Assembly (NCBI GenBank): GCA_018105865.1
Contig: JACLAT010000149.1
Span: forward strand, 1-64,000
Source of the DNA: Metaphire vulgaris
Taxonomy: Eukaryota; Annelida; Clitellata; Crassiclitellata; Megascolecidae
DNA: 64,000 nucleotides
Direction of reading: 5' to 3'
Translations under genes and position numbers: made by a program
The notes under the pieces: generated by a model
What the model saw: only the letters and a program-made list of their open reading frames with translations
Told to the model about the DNA's origin: nothing
Database searches by the model: none
In this document: piece after piece, positions 1 to 11,253 of the stretch
How positions within the stretch are numbered: the first letter of the stretch is position 1
Layout of the letters: each line of letters begins with the position of its first letter

Positions 1-1352
1 GACTGCGAATGATGACTTCAGTTTTATAAGCTTGTTCTCGGTCAGCTACGCTTTCATCATCAGCCTGTTCACCAGCCATTCGTTTTTTTTCTTTTTCTAA
101 TTCGTCTCGCTTCGCAGCTGTGGGTAAATTTGATGTTCATTGCAAAAGTCTGTTACTTCCTGTTTAATGGTTAAGTAGAATTGATCAACATCGCGTCGAA
201 GAGTTGTCAGAGTCTGAATACAGTCACCTATCAGAGTCACGACGATTGACAAATCTGCAGCAGTCCTTGCAGCAGTCTAGACACAGGCCCAGTTACACGA
301 AAAACATGCTGCAGAAACATAACTGACATAATGCATCGGGCATCCTGCAATTTGCATAGCAAGCCAGTGGAAGTAGTTGTTGTTACTGTATCTTGGCTTG
401 TGGATGCCAACTTTTCAAGTGCCCCAATAATAAAAGCAAAGCAGTCAATTAAAGTGTTCACTCCATCTTCAGCTGATCTCCATGATCTTGTTGTGTCTGA
501 AACACGTTTAAGTGTGTGAGCATGACTTGCAATTGACTGCATCTCAACGAGCACAGAATGTCTTTTGTGGCCTGTGAAAAATACGTACAACTCTTTGCAA
601 TACGCCCAAGGCATTACATATATCAGGACAACATTTCAAAACAGCTTCTACAACCAAGTTAAGCCGATGTGCGCTACACCATACATACATGGCTTTTGGT
701 GCTTTTTCAAGAACTAAAGTTTTCAGTCCAGTATATTTACCTCTGACATTCCCCGCTCCATCATAGCTTTGGCCTATTAACCATTGTAGCGACACATGCT
801 TTTCTTGCAGGATACAGAGAATTCTTTCAGACAGCACTTGACCCGACGTATCCCCTGTTGTGAATATGTCTATCAGTCTTTCTACTGGCATCACTCCTGC
901 AGGTGTATCTTCAAGGTATCGCAGTATAATGCATTGTGCTTCTAGCTTTGATTCATCCTGCGTACCGTCACTAATGAGAGAACACAGACCACTTTTCCTC
1001 ACATTGGCAACAATTCTGTTTACTACCATGTCTCTCATTGTAATCAGTAAACGTCGAATATTCAGAGGACTCAGCAAGTTAATTTCTGGCTTCTTGGAGT
1101 ATTCGCGTGACTGTAAACCAGATAGGGTCTCTAGGTATGCTGCGGCAGACGCATCAAACTCTGCAAATTCGCGAAACAGGTGCAGAAACTTACCATCGTG
1201 TGACTCGTGACCACGAATGGCGCTCATTTCAGAAGCCAGATACTTCAAACATTTGATAGACACATACACAACACGTCTGTTTCTGTCGACAAGCAAGTGA
1301 GTTAGATGCGCAAATTTGTCATCTAAACGGCTCTGCTTTTCATGATCCAAGT
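1..1352 (-). pseudogene. hAT transposase (DUF4371/ZMYM1-like), partial, frameshifted
   Basis: The minus strand encodes most of a hAT-type cut-and-paste transposase, a nuclear DNA-binding and cleaving enzyme. Two long open stretches overlap. The piece at 1350-544 has the DUF4371-like N-terminal part and the start of the RNase H-like fold (SLISDGTQDE, then QSYDGAGNVRGKYTGLKT and WCSAHRLNLVV). The piece at 614-237 continues it in another frame (ELYVFFTGHKRH, then HTLKRVSDTTRSWRS). They are separated by one frameshift near 590-605. A third part continues from about 236 to base 1, with a stop or frameshift near 130-140. The C-terminal hATC dimerisation domain would lie outside the window. No TIR is visible upstream. 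It is dead as written. The family call rests on recognised motif order, not a search. Confidence 0.8.
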
Positions 1353-1424
1353 CACTCGTGCTATTTCTGTATTATTGTAAAATTGGCATTGCTACTGTAT
1401 GCTACACACGCTGTTTACTGTAAA

Positions 1425-1500
1425 TGACGATGACGTCATATGATGACTATGAGTCTATGACGACGTCATATCTTATCATACATCAACTTCAACGTCATAG
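1425..1500. promoter_or_regulatory. Cluster of CRE-like sites
   Basis: A perfect TGACGTCA lies at 1431-1438 and a near copy CGACGTCA at 1461-1468. A third half-site (AACGTCAT) follows near 1490. The first two sit in an imperfect direct repeat of about 30 bp just upstream of the hAT coding start. TGACGTCA is the CREB/ATF site; function here is only inferred. Confidence 0.25.
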
Positions 1501-1502
1501 AG

Positions 1503-2524
1503 ATGATAATTTGTAATCGGCAGATTATGAACCACAACGGCGTAATTTTTCCTCGAAAGTTCTTTCAAAAAAATTTCCCTTTCCCCCCCATAAATCAAAA
1601 AATTCCTTCCCTTTTTTTTTTCGTTGGAGCATTTGCTCCAAGGCTTATATGGTGTAGACGCCCCTGGTGGTGTCCAATGACCGGACCCTTAAAGGGTTTC
1701 TTGGTGAAAGCATTACAGTGTATTAGTTTTATTTTGGATATTATCGTATGAGCTTACAACAAAATAATATTTTCTGGAGGGAATTCTGCTTTAGGCCAGA
1801 TTGTGGACCCTCATGCCAATTTTATTACATTTTGCACAAATGGTCTGAAATAGGAATAAAAATGCATAACATCGGTGTATCTTTTTAGCTTTCAAAAAAC
1901 CCGAGCAATATTGCAAGTTGAAAACTCCGAAATTATTCTGTATGCACAGAACGCTGTTTTTCTTCGGCCTCCTGGTGTAAGGTACCTTAGACAGTTAGCT
2001 GTCCATTACATTAATTTTACTATTATTAATAGCATGGGCACCACATCATTGGCTGCCAGACTTGATTTTTTTCCTTCACTCCGTTGTTGCGCGAAACCCG
2101 AAAGAAGGTTGCTGTTAGTTGATATAGTATACCAAAATTTCCGGGGAGGGGTTTAAATTTCCGGAGTAAATGGCAAGCCCTCTGAAACGGCCTAGATTAA
2201 TAGTAATGGGCCTATAGGCCTAGTAGTGTAGAGGACAGAGAAAATTCTTTTGCCAGGACGATGAATAGGAAGAATGCACGGCGTTTCTTCATTTAGTAGG
2301 CTATTTAAATATTTTTCCAATATTGCCTACTCTCTCTCTCTCTCTCTGGAGTTACAGGAGTATAGTTACTAACAACTGCAAATTAATTAAGGAGAGGGTT
2401 GGTCCAAGGGTTGTGGAAAATATAACAGTTTGGACAAGGTGTGAGTGACATTTGAAACAGTAAAGGGATTCAACGGCTATCTCGATAAAGTGATAAACTA
2501 AGTTATTGCATGCGGAGAGTTACT
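1503..2524. other. No gene recognised
   Basis: This stretch is AT-rich, with T and C homopolymer runs near 1580-1620 and a short (TC)n at about 2331-2347. Short open frames here lack recognisable domains. One TAGGCCTA palindrome lies near 2215. Confidence 0.6.
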
Positions 2525-2527
2525 ACA

Positions 2528-2830
2528 GTTCTTCTTCTTTAGGTGCGGAGTATTTCTACTTTCGCGACCATGGATTTCCACTTTGTTCGATCTTGACATC
2601 CTATTATTAACTCGATGTTGCTCTTTATTCCCTCTATCCCTTCTCGTAGGCAGTCTACATAGGTGTTTCTCTGCCTTCCTCTTGCTCTTTTCCAGTTACT
2701 GCCAAATGCTCCAGGCCTTCCGTCCTCATCGTGTCCAAAAGAAGGAAAGCTGTCTGTTTCAATGGCTACCACCAGACTTCTGTTTATTCCAAATTCATTT
2801 AAGATCTCTTCACTGGTTTTCTTCACTAAT
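2528..2830 (-). mobile_element. LINE 3' end (reverse-transcriptase ORF C-terminus)
   Basis: The minus-strand frame 2826-2539 reads as the C-terminal tail of a non-LTR retrotransposon protein: RGRQRNTYVDCLREGI, then CQDRTKWKSMVAK. This is the usual basic region ending in a W-containing segment just before the stop. Directly after the stop, in the minus-strand direction, comes a short (GAA)n tail (plus-strand TTCTTCTTC at 2529-2540), as expected for the 3' terminus of RTE/CR1-like LINEs. The element is strongly 5'-truncated; the reverse-transcriptase core is absent. Confidence 0.6.
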
Positions 2831-2881
2831 GGTTGCTAAAGATTTCATGGATGGTTAGTGGTTTTCACCACTTAAAATCAC

Positions 2882-2909
2882 ATTATTATTATTATTATTA
2901 TTATTATAA
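2882..2909. repeat. (ATT)n microsatellite
   Basis: About nine uninterrupted ATT units. Confidence 0.9.
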
Positions 2910-2967
2910 CCGGGGGGCTCAGACGTCAGAACCTCAGGCGTAAGGGATTATTAATGGTTATTGGCTA

Positions 2968-3334
2968 ACTTAGTACAGTGGTTCTCAACCCCCTTTGCCT
3001 CGCAGCCCACTTTTGAAGTTCAACGATTTCAACGGACCACCCGATAATTTCAGCAGGCATCTGCTCCTAAAAAGCGACATTTTATTTTTGCTCGTCAGCC
3101 TTTTTCACGTTGAAAATGCACAAAATAGCCTACACACAAAATGTGCTGATAGCCTTTTAAAGCTGATGACCTTGTTTTGCTCATCGCACTTTTCTGGTTT
3201 TTCACATGGAAAATATATAGACCTACCTCTAATTTCTATACACGTTTTATCAGACTTTGCCGCATTCCACTAGAAATCATCTTTCAGAATACTTGTGGTC
3301 TGCGGACCACAGGTTGAGAACCACCGACTTAGTA
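2968..3334. mobile_element. SPIN-like hAT MITE, 351 bp, with perfect 8-bp TSD
   Basis: The element spans 2976-3326. Its left end is CAGTGGTTCTCAACC and its right end is the complement with one mismatch (GGTTGAGAACCACCG). It is flanked on both sides by the identical octamer ACTTAGTA (2968-2975 and 3327-3334). Eight-base TSDs and a CAG...-type terminus are hallmarks of hAT elements, and CAGNGGTTCTCAACC resembles the terminus of the SPIN hAT group. There is no transposase inside; the open frame at 2995-3273 is presumably incidental. Confidence 0.85.
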
Positions 3335-4180
3335 TTCTGTAGTAAAACGTGAACTGAAGACAAGATGACGATACGATGGACGATTATGTTTATTTTAACA
3401 AATACCAGAAACAAAATAATGATAATGTAAATAATTAAGAATTGCATTGTAGCCTACATTGCAATGCTAGTGCAAAAATAATGGCATTTAAAATGCTTAG
3501 CACTTGACAACTAAGGGGGAGGGGGAAATTTTTATGAGTAAGGTAGACATCAATTTGGGCACCTGAACCATAAGGCATTTTCATTTCCCAAACATAGCTT
3601 ACATGATTGGCTATAAAACAGAATGCAAACTTTACTATCAGCACAGCCAAGACTTTTAGAATATTAAAAATGAAAACAACTTTGAATGTACCCCAATTTA
3701 GGATCTCTGAACCTTATTTGGGCATGGGGAAGAAACAGAGTGGAATGAGATCGTCGAAATGTCAAAAGATCATCAATATACTGCATCAACCATATCCATA
3801 CAACAATATCCCTAGGCCTACAAGCAAATCCATACAACAAAATACTTAGAATCTCAGTAGGACTAGATGAGATAAGACAGCAACAAATGCTGGACAGTGA
3901 ATGATCCAAACGTTAGAAGGTCGATGACAATTGAGGAATTGGCAGAATGATAAAATTTAAGCAATGCAGGCAACATGAAAGAAAACAAAATGAAAATAAA
4001 ACCTGTTATGGCAATGATGGGATGTAGTTAGGAAGCAAAGAGACTGGTGTGCGTCAGTATAAGAGAGGCATTTGAAGAGCTAAAAGGAAACTTTTGAGCT
4101 GGTTAGGAAGGATTTTTTAAGATCATAACGTTTCGTGTGATTCAAATATCGTCTGCACAAAGGAACCATTCTTTTTCTTC
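3335..4180. other. No gene recognised
   Basis: AT-rich sequence with several short open frames on both strands, none with a recognisable motif. Confidence 0.5.
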
Positions 4181-4620
4181 TTCTAGGTGTTGATCTTGTT
4201 GCTGGTGGTGCTGCAGCTGCTGCTGAGGCAAAGACTCCTCCCACATCTTCTCTTCCTGCTGATGCATCTCAGGCTGATCGGCATAAGATTCGGTACTGTC
4301 TGTGGTCTCTTCTGTCGGCGGAGTGCCCCACTAGCGCAAATTGCTCTGCCTGGAACAATAGTCCCTATTCACCTTAACAGAAGGTCAGGCGATTGCGATG
4401 TAGCACACTGTGTCAGTTTTCCTCTCCTGAATGACAAACGATGACATCATCACAAGAAATATAAACAGAGAAACCATATTATATACAAAATCTCATGCGC
4501 AATTATTCTTGAGTATTACAACTAAGCTGTCTTATCTCTCTCATTTACATTTAACGGTTATTAATGTTAATTAATATTAATGTTAATTAATAGAGTGACA
4601 GACATGGTGAATGGAAAAAG

Positions 4621-4623
<3 letters not shown>

Positions 4624-4681
<58 letters not shown>
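4624..4681. repeat. (CT)n microsatellite
   Basis: An uninterrupted CT run. More degenerate CT/GTCT-rich sequence continues to about 4845. Confidence 0.95.
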
Positions 4682-4683
<2 letters not shown>

Positions 4684-4974
4684 GGATGAAAAAACATGCT
4701 TGATGTCTCTGTCTCTCTATGCCTCTCTCCCCCACGTCTCATTTCAGGGTTATTTGTAGAGTTAGGACAAAGTGAATATAAAAAACCTGTTTCTCTCTGT
4801 CCCCGTGTCTGTCCATCTATCTCTCTCTGTCTCTGTCTCTGTTTTGGATTATGTAAGAGATATTAATACAATGAGAGACACAGTCAATAGAAAACAACCT
4901 GTTACCACTGGAATAATTTCTGACGGGATGCTTTGATTTCCTACCACATGCCTTGGATAATACTGGCATTAAAT

Positions 4975-5172
4975 TTAACATTGAAAAATGACAGGTGATG
5001 ACGTTTCATACACTAAACTCACTTTGAAGCATATGAAGTCTTGCAAATAACTTTGACCGGTGGTTGGACAAACCTCCTCTCCGAAGCACAAGTATTCCAT
5101 GGACTGCGGTTGCGGTAGACTGAAGGATGTACAATGTCCACCGTTTAGTACCTCCACCCGGCATTTTTAATC
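4975..5172 (-). pseudogene. Rep-like (HUH endonuclease, CRESS-DNA virus type) exon fragment, copy A
   Basis: On the minus strand an ATG at 5164 starts a frame containing KRWT at about residues 7-10, where rolling-circle Rep proteins carry motif I. After a shift of +1, bases 5094-5023 read YLCFGEEVCPTTG, then SYLQDFICFK. This matches, in order and spacing, the conserved Tyr-Gly-Glu...Thr-Gly...His-Leu-Gln-Gly-Phe block (motif II) of circovirus/CRESS-type Rep proteins. The first His and the Gly are replaced (Y and D), so nicking activity is unlikely. GTGAGT follows at 5022-5017 and could be a splice donor. No helicase domain follows nearby. It resembles copy B at 21218. It could be an endogenous viral copy or a Rep-bearing transposon. 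The family call is by eye. Confidence 0.5.
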
Positions 5173-5472
5173 GCAGAATTCTTCTTCTGGTCTCGTCTGT
5201 CTTTCTTCTCCTAGTGCTGATCCTCCTCCTCCTCCTCCTCCTCCTCCTAATTCGTCTACTTCCTCTTCGGCATATGCGGGCACTGCGTCTTTTGTTGACT
5301 AAGAAGACGATTGTGAGGAAGAATATTGCAAGTCGGTCATGGAGCAGGTGGTAATCTTAGCTTTACTGCGCCTATTTCCAACTACAATGCAAAGTTTTTA
5401 ATAATATTACTAGTCAGACCAGTCCATATTTTCTAGTAAATCTACTCAGTCTTTTGAAACATTTTTATACAT

Positions 5473-5546
<74 letters not shown>
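5473..5546. repeat. (CA)n-(TA)n compound microsatellite
   Basis: A CA run with one AA interruption passes into ATAT. Similar pure AT runs lie at about 5798-5836 and 5878-5947. Confidence 0.95.
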
Positions 5547-5547
5547 G

Positions 5548-5792
5548 CATGTATATCAGGGCCATCAGAACGAATTTTAGTCAGGGGCGCAGATTTTTTC
5601 TCTTTCAAATCCTTGACAAGCAAAAAAAGGTCATCAACGCTCGATTTTACCTTAAAATTGCTTGACAAGCAAAAAAGGTCCTATGCACACTCTGCACCCC
5701 CTCTATTTCAGGATACAGGGGTGCAGGCTATCATCTTGCCAGGGGTGCATTGCACCCCTACATTTTTCCAGCAGGTGCAGCTGCAGGCCTGG

Positions 5793-5800
<8 letters not shown>
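5548..5800. repeat. Small interspersed repeat with two TGACAAGCAAAAAAGG motifs
   Basis: A MITE-like start (CAGGGGCGCAG near 5580) is followed by CTTGACAAGCAAAAAAAGG at about 5612 and CTTGACAAGCAAAAAAGG at about 5661, then a stretch where GGGTGCA and TGCACCC recur. The same motif recurs in other repeats in this window. Element ends were not resolved. Confidence 0.4.
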
Positions 5801-5838
<38 letters not shown>

Positions 5839-5902
5839 CTCTCTATTTGATTATACATTATTAATTTGTTTTCATTTTAAATATATATACACACACACAC
5901 AT

Positions 5903-5951
<49 letters not shown>

Positions 5952-6062
5952 AACAGATTAGACGCTTACCAGTATATCCTATATCCATTCTGAAGTGAAG
6001 TCAGGCGTAGTCAGAATTGTGACAGTGCTTTCAGGTGTCTCTTTTCTTGCCCTTCAGAGAAA

Positions 6063-6110
6063 GTCGCGACGGAAGGGAGTCGCGACGGAAGGGAGTCGCG
6101 ACGGAAGGGA
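6063..6110. repeat. 16-bp tandem repeat, three copies
   Basis: The unit GTCGCGACGGAAGGGA is repeated three times without change and contains the palindrome GTCGCGAC. Confidence 0.9.
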
Positions 6111-6330
6111 GGGGTAAGGGCGTCTCTGGAACAACAACGACGCACAGGTGAGAAAATCGCTGTGGACGACAGGGATGAGGGGGTCAAGGGGTCTTTGGAA
6201 TAACAACGGGCAAGTGAGAATGGACTGCAATATCAGCATTCTCCCTATGTTTCACATATAAATACAATTAGAAGACTAGGTGAAAATGTTACAATTGTCG
6301 CATATGCTAATGCATTGGAGAAAAAGACAT

Positions 6331-6525
6331 ACCGTATTATCTCGGGTATAATACGCACCCGTGTATAATACGCACCCTGAGTTTCGAAATTTATCATAAA
6401 GCAAAAATCTTTACACCTATGTATAATACGCACCTGAAATTTTGAGAACCAGCGGTCAACTTTCCAGTTTGAACGGGGCAAAACGGACCACCTTTAACTT
6501 CTCGGCTGCTGTAACGTCGCCGTTA
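6331..6525 (-). mobile_element. Internally deleted pogo-type element (terminus plus N-terminal coding remnant)
   Basis: The segment opens with a terminus-like stretch in which GTATAATACGCACC occurs three times (about 6351, 6364 and 6421). At about 6475-6522 the minus strand matches the N-terminal coding start of the pogo-like exon at 8553, in the run encoding roughly AAEKLKVVRFA. The element therefore seems to join N-terminal coding sequence to its far end, as in a deletion derivative. No TSD was confirmed. Confidence 0.55.
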
Positions 6526-6873
6526 AGAATGCCCCTAGCCAAACCCGCCCAAGTCAGTAACACTTTAGGCAATAACACCGCGGTTACCCTGTGCTTTGTT
6601 TTAAATTTAAAATTGTCCTCCTAGATGAATTGCCTGCTCATAGTTCGACCTGGGAGTACACAGGGCATCCAGTTTCTGTAGAGGTAGCGCATGGGTATTG
6701 TCTTCAGATAGTGGACCTGCACATTCAGTGCCTGCTTTTGCCTTATAGGCTCGCCTGCGGTCCTTGTGATCTGACGAGGCACTGAAGTCTTAATACTGAC
6801 AAGCGAGTGAATACTGCCCACATCCCACACTTGATGGCAGTGAGACAGGCATTATAGACAATGTTATTTAAAA
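6526..6873. other. No gene recognised
   Basis: Mixed sequence; the short open frames on both strands show no domain. Confidence 0.5.
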
Positions 6874-7968
6874 CTAGCGGTCAGTGGCGTAGCCAGGACT
6901 TTCAAGTGCGGGGAGGCACCAGGGCGAGCAAGGTGGCCTAGAGCTGAACCTCCAGCGGGGTCCACGGGGCCGGAGTCAGGGCCTGACTTTAGGCCTATAT
7001 ACAATATTCTACATTGAGTGTAGTACTAAAAACTGCTATAGTTATGGTTTTAAAAAGTATTCTAATATCGTACCGTTCTGCATTAAACGACCTGAACTTG
7101 GGACCAGAGGCACCCACAGAGTGGAGAAGGAAGCAAATGCTTCCTAAAAAAGCAAGGGGGAAGGAAATTCCTCCCCTGAGTTTTGGTTTCACGTTAGGGG
7201 TGGGAGGGAGGATAGGGAAGGTGAAGCTGCTTCCAGCAGGCAGGGGGAAGGGCCCCCTGCTTTGGACCAAAGTCACTGCCAACAGAGGTAAATCCGTCAG
7301 ATGGCTCAATTGGCCCATGATGTACGAAATGTGTCAACTGAAATCTCTCAGCCGGCGCTTTTTCTAACGGATCAGTGTTAGCAAATTCAGCGCAGTTGCA
7401 TAGGCCTAATTGATAGGACATCATTTAGAAGCTGACGGTATAATAAAGACTGACTTTAAACCGACGACTACCGGTAACTACCGGTAGTCTACTGGTAGGT
7501 CTATGCTACAACCATGTAGGCCTACGCGACAAGCATTGAAGAGTGTCGACTGACCATGAGGTCCGTGACCCAAATACCAGTCTGTGAATTAACCAGCGCC
7601 CACAAGAAAGCACACCAACCTACATAGATGCAGGGTCCGTCAAGTCGACCGCCTAGTCCTACGAACTAACCAGTGGCCACTGGCCAAGCCTGTGACTCAC
7701 AGGCCTGGAATGTCGGGCTTCACCGCCTGTGAACCCCGACATTCATTGTCTAAACAGACAATGAATGTCTAAACAGACGAAGCTCTACATTATAAACATG
7801 CTGTCAATGGCAAGTACATGTATCACCAATCCGCATGGCCAGAAGTTCAAGATACTGAAGGGGAGTCGGGTCTGACCTTTATCCCTGGATTTTCCCGATT
7901 CCCATGACCCAGCCAGACTGAGGTAGGGTGGGCAAGTGCCCCCCCGTCGCTATGCTAATGCTAGCGGT
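6874..7968. mobile_element. hAT-like non-autonomous element, 1079 bp, perfect 8-bp TSD
   Basis: The octamer CTAGCGGT occurs at 6874-6881 and 7961-7968. The intervening 6882-7960 begins CAGTGGCGTAGC and ends GCTATGCTAATG, whose complement matches the start at 9 of 12 positions. The ends and the 8-bp duplication indicate a hAT-type insertion. Open frames inside (for example 7014-7367) show no transposase motif. Two TAGGCCTA palindromes lie within it. Confidence 0.7.
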
Positions 7969-8517
7969 GGATTCATTTCACATCTTGTGCGTTAAAAGCA
8001 TTTTACCAGCGTATTTAAAAGTATTGCTTTTATTTGGGGCCTGCATAGCTTTTTAATAATTTTATTAGTCAGCCTGTTTGCTAGCTGCTACTGGACAATC
8101 TTATCACAGGTAACGGTATTTTGTATTTTCTCATTTTGCCTCAAAATCAATGTTTATCGTTTGTTCGCTCATTCGTTCATAAGTTAATTCGTTCAGTAAT
8201 TTGCGAAATCGTGCATTCATTTGTTCTTTTACTAAGCCTAATTCACTAACTCGTTCGTTTGTTCATTAATTGATTGGTATCTATTATTGCCCATTAATGG
8301 CCGCTGCTTTAGTATTTTAGGTCGAACTACAGGTAATTTTTAAAATTTATAAGTTTATATAGCGCCGTGATAAAATGCTCCGATAAGACCGATAGGCCAA
8401 ATTACCGGTACTTTAAATTTTCCTGTACTTATAATTATTCACAAATAAATTATAACATTCTCAATACTATTTTTTTAATATTCTAGTATTTTTTCTAATT
8501 TATTTTCTTGTTTAGAG

Positions 8518-8538
8518 TTTAAATACCCGGTATTTAAA
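8518..8538. promoter_or_regulatory. 10-bp-arm palindrome just upstream of the pogo-like ORF
   Basis: TTTAAATACC-C-GGTATTTAAA is a perfect inverted repeat with a one-base centre, 14 bp before the ATG at 8553. It could be a promoter or transposase-binding element; this is inference. Confidence 0.3.
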
Positions 8539-8552
8539 TCTACGGCTACACC

Positions 8553-8831
8553 ATGAATTTCCGACGCTCGTATACAGCAGCCGAGAAGTTAAAGGTTGTC
8601 CGTTTTGCAGAAGAAAACGGAAACAGGGCAGCGGGGCGGGAATTCGATATAAACGAAGTTAACATTCGAATTTGGCGAAAGGACAAATCCAAACTAGAAA
8701 AAATGCCCCGATCGAAAAAAGCAGAACGTGGAGCACTGCCCGAATACCCTTTGTTGGAAGAACCGCTGCTGAAGTGGCTCACAGAACGACGGCAAAAGGG
8801 CAGTGCTGTAGACTTCGTGGTTAGACTCTAA
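8553..8831 (+). CDS. Pogo-type transposase N-terminal DNA-binding exon (Brinker/CENP-B-like HTH)
   Basis: The 92-residue frame begins MNFRRSYTAAEKLKVV and continues with AGREFDINEVNIRIWRKDK. That is the Brinker/pogo-type helix-turn-helix that binds transposon ends, at about residues 5-50. A second basic HTH-like start (PLLEEPLLKWLTERRQKG) follows at about residues 68-85, as in the CENP-B/Tc5 arrangement. The DDE catalytic domain (some 300 residues) is missing. The frame ends at VDFVVRL shortly before the CACTA-like unit begins. It is either a truncated pogo element or a captured DNA-binding exon. The start was chosen because the homologous remnant at 6475-6522 aligns from the same region. Confidence 0.65.
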   Translation: MNFRRSYTAAEKLKVVRFAEENGNRAAGREFDINEVNIRIWRKDKSKLEKMPRSKKAERGALPEYPLLEEPLLKWLTERRQKGSAVDFVVRL

Positions 8832-8917
8832 ACTCGAAATTTTCATCTCGCAATGTCGTTTTTATGTAGTGGCACACGTACTTCAGTTTCTTTCTTGTTT
8901 TCAGCTTGTCGACAACG

Positions 8918-8989
8918 TGATGACGACTTCCGGTTCCGGAGCGGCAGCAGCGGCAGCAGCGACACCAGACAGCGTCTTACAAAAAAAGG
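8918..8989 (+). CDS. Possible first exon of the CACTA-like unit
   Basis: An acceptor-like TTTTCAG ends near 8904. From the ATG at 8918 a short frame reads MTTSGSGA followed by an alanine run and ends near AAAAAAAG-GTTAGG, a plausible donor. No domain is visible; the exon status is a guess from position and splice-like flanks. Confidence 0.25.
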
Positions 8990-9286
8990 TTAGGCTCTAT
9001 GTAAATGCATTAGGTTAAGACTGTGCACTGCTAAATGATTGCTAACGTGGGTCTGGGTTAAAGACGACCCTTTTTTTAGCATTGTATAACCGTTAGGTAA
9101 GTTTTACCAAATAAATAGACAGGAACATAGTCATTTCCAGATTGCGACTAGCACCCGTGTGCTGTACTGGTTTATTAGCGAAAGCAAAGAAACAAGTGGA
9201 TGCAAACATACAGAATGAAAAAGCGAATGCGACTGTTACAAGAGGAAAAAGAACTGAGGATGTCGTACCAACACATCATAAAATTT

Positions 9287-11253
9287 TAACGATCAACGGA
9301 AAACGAACAGGAAGATGACATGGATTACATGGCGAATGTGTCACCTGATACTTGCACAGAATATGTTGCTGATGTCATTCGACCAGTTGAACAGGCGGAA
9401 GCTGTCGGAGATACGGGTACAGATCGCAATCTAACGTTAGACGACGTTGACGTCCTGACCGATAAGATCAAAGTTATTGTTAACCGTCACAAGCTGAGTC
9501 AGTCGTGTGTAAATGACCTATTGTCGACATTGAAAGGATGGTTTCCAACTCTACCTGTCAATGTTAGAACTGTCATGGGTACTGACACAGAATTTAAATT
9601 GGTCAAATTGTGTGGTGGTGATTACATCCACATATCACTGATGGTAGCATTAAACTGCGCACTGAAGCACATAGGTGCTTCTGCTGATACTCTGAAGCAA
9701 TCAGAGCTCAAAATACAACTTAACATAGATGGAATTCCCATGTGTCATAGCAACAACTACACTGTTTGGCCGATTTTAGCTAAATTGATGGAACCTGTGA
9801 AGACAGCCGTTTTTGTTATTGGTGTATATGGTGGCAAGAAAAAACCTGCCAATTTTAACGTTTACCTAAGAATGCTGGTGGATGAAATGAAGGTGATAAA
9901 TGAGGAAGGTGGTGTATTCTGCTCTATCACAAATAGTCGTTTACCAATTTCAATTCTGAACATTTGCTGTGATGCCGCAGCAAGAGGTAGTGTGCGCTGT
10001 GTGCATGCATTTAACTTCAGGTACGGGTGCGACCGATGCAAAGTACGCGGTCATCACAATGACAGACGAATGACATTTATGGACAATGATGCTGAACTCA
10101 GACAGGATAGTGACTTCGAGCAACATCTCGACAAAGGTGATGAGGACGAGTACCGTACAGACGACAGTATATTGCGTGAAGTTGTTGTTGGCATGGTATC
10201 TCAGTTTCCGTACGACTATATGCACCTGGTCTGTCTGGGAATAGGTCGCAGTCTAGCAACAATGCTCCACAAACCAAAACAAAAAGGTTCATTGACTGCT
10301 GAAGTACTACAGGAGGTGTGCGAACATATGGTCTTATGTGCTAGTCGCATCCCCAAAGAATTCCAACGTCGCTGTAGAACATTGTACGAGTCAAGTCGGT
10401 GGAAGGCAACAGAAAGCAGACAGTTTGTGTTGTACACAGGACCTGTTGTTCTAAGGCAAAGTAGTGTTCCTAGGAAGCAGTATGAGAACTTTTTATACTT
10501 GTCAGTCACGATAAGATGTCTGTGTTCCAAGGACCTTATTGACAATTACCTGGATTTTGCGCAAGACTCATTGGAATATTTTGTGCAAGGCTTCGGTGAA
10601 GTGTACGGCGAAAAATTCGTTGTGTACAATGTACACTCAATGCTAGGAAATATGGCGTTTTGGACAATTTCAGTTGCTTCGAATACGAGAGTTTTCTCGG
10701 GGTGATGAAGGAGTTGACGCACAAGCGAAAAACCTCACATTATGTGCAGCAGATATGCCGGAGAGTATCAGAACGTGACTATGTAATTACACCATATACA
10801 GGACGGACGTGTGACAAGCAGCATGGTTCGGTTTCTAAACTGCACAGGCGTGGTCCAACGTTGAGCGAGAATGATTCCTACAAGCAGTACAAAGAGTTGA
10901 TATGGAACGGACAATTCATTTCGCTGAAAGACAGTGACAATTGCTTGCTATGTGATGGTCAAGTGTGTATTGTGCGCAACATTCTGCAGACGGTGGCTGA
11001 TAAGACAGTTGTTATTTTACGCAATGTATTTGAAGTTCAAACGGACTTTTTCACACTACCACTGAAAATAACACCGGATTTTAAGGGTATTCCATTACAG
11101 TCGGGAAATGTGGGCATCTGGAAAGTCAGAAAACTGAGCACTGCATTAAACTCAGCATATTTGGACAGTTTCAATGAAGTAATTAAATGCGTCCTGTTAC
11201 CAACTGGTGCCGAAGACACTTTTGTCGTCATCAAAATGATCCACAATTTGTAG
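9287..11253 (+). pseudogene. CACTA/EnSpm-like (TNP2-type) transposase, one frameshift
   Basis: The frame 9320-10705 (461 aa, open from about 9287) and the frame 10660-11253 (197 aa) together form one large transposase. Motifs in order: VDEMKVINEEGG at about residue 190; a Cys-rich segment RYGCDRCKVRGHH near residue 235; QFPYDYMHLVCLGIGRSL near residue 295, resembling the DxMHxxxLG block of TNP2-type CACTA transposases; then, after a one-base shift near 10650-10662, NFSCFEYESFLGVMKEL, the family's conserved F-E-Y segment. An earlier LNIDGIPMCHS block carries a candidate catalytic Asp. Without the frameshift it would be nearly full length. CACTA-type ends were not found. The superfamily is inferred from motif order. 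Confidence 0.6.

Noticed and set aside
4187..5303. Possible plus-strand exons after TTCTTCTAG (4187-4375) and TTCTCCTAG (5216-5303, a proline run followed by a stop)
   Set aside because: Acceptor-like sequences precede both, but there is no donor, domain or phase support, and the region overlaps low-complexity sequence.
5454..5864. Open frame rich in Thr-His and Tyr-Ile repeats
   Set aside because: Generated by CA and TA microsatellites; no domain.
6995..7424. Overlapping frames of 76-117 residues inside the 1079-bp hAT-like element
   Set aside because: No transposase motif, and equal-length frames on both strands point to chance.
9950..10545. Minus-strand frames of 64-109 residues opposite the CACTA-like transposase
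   Set aside because: Shadows of the well-supported plus-strand coding sequence.
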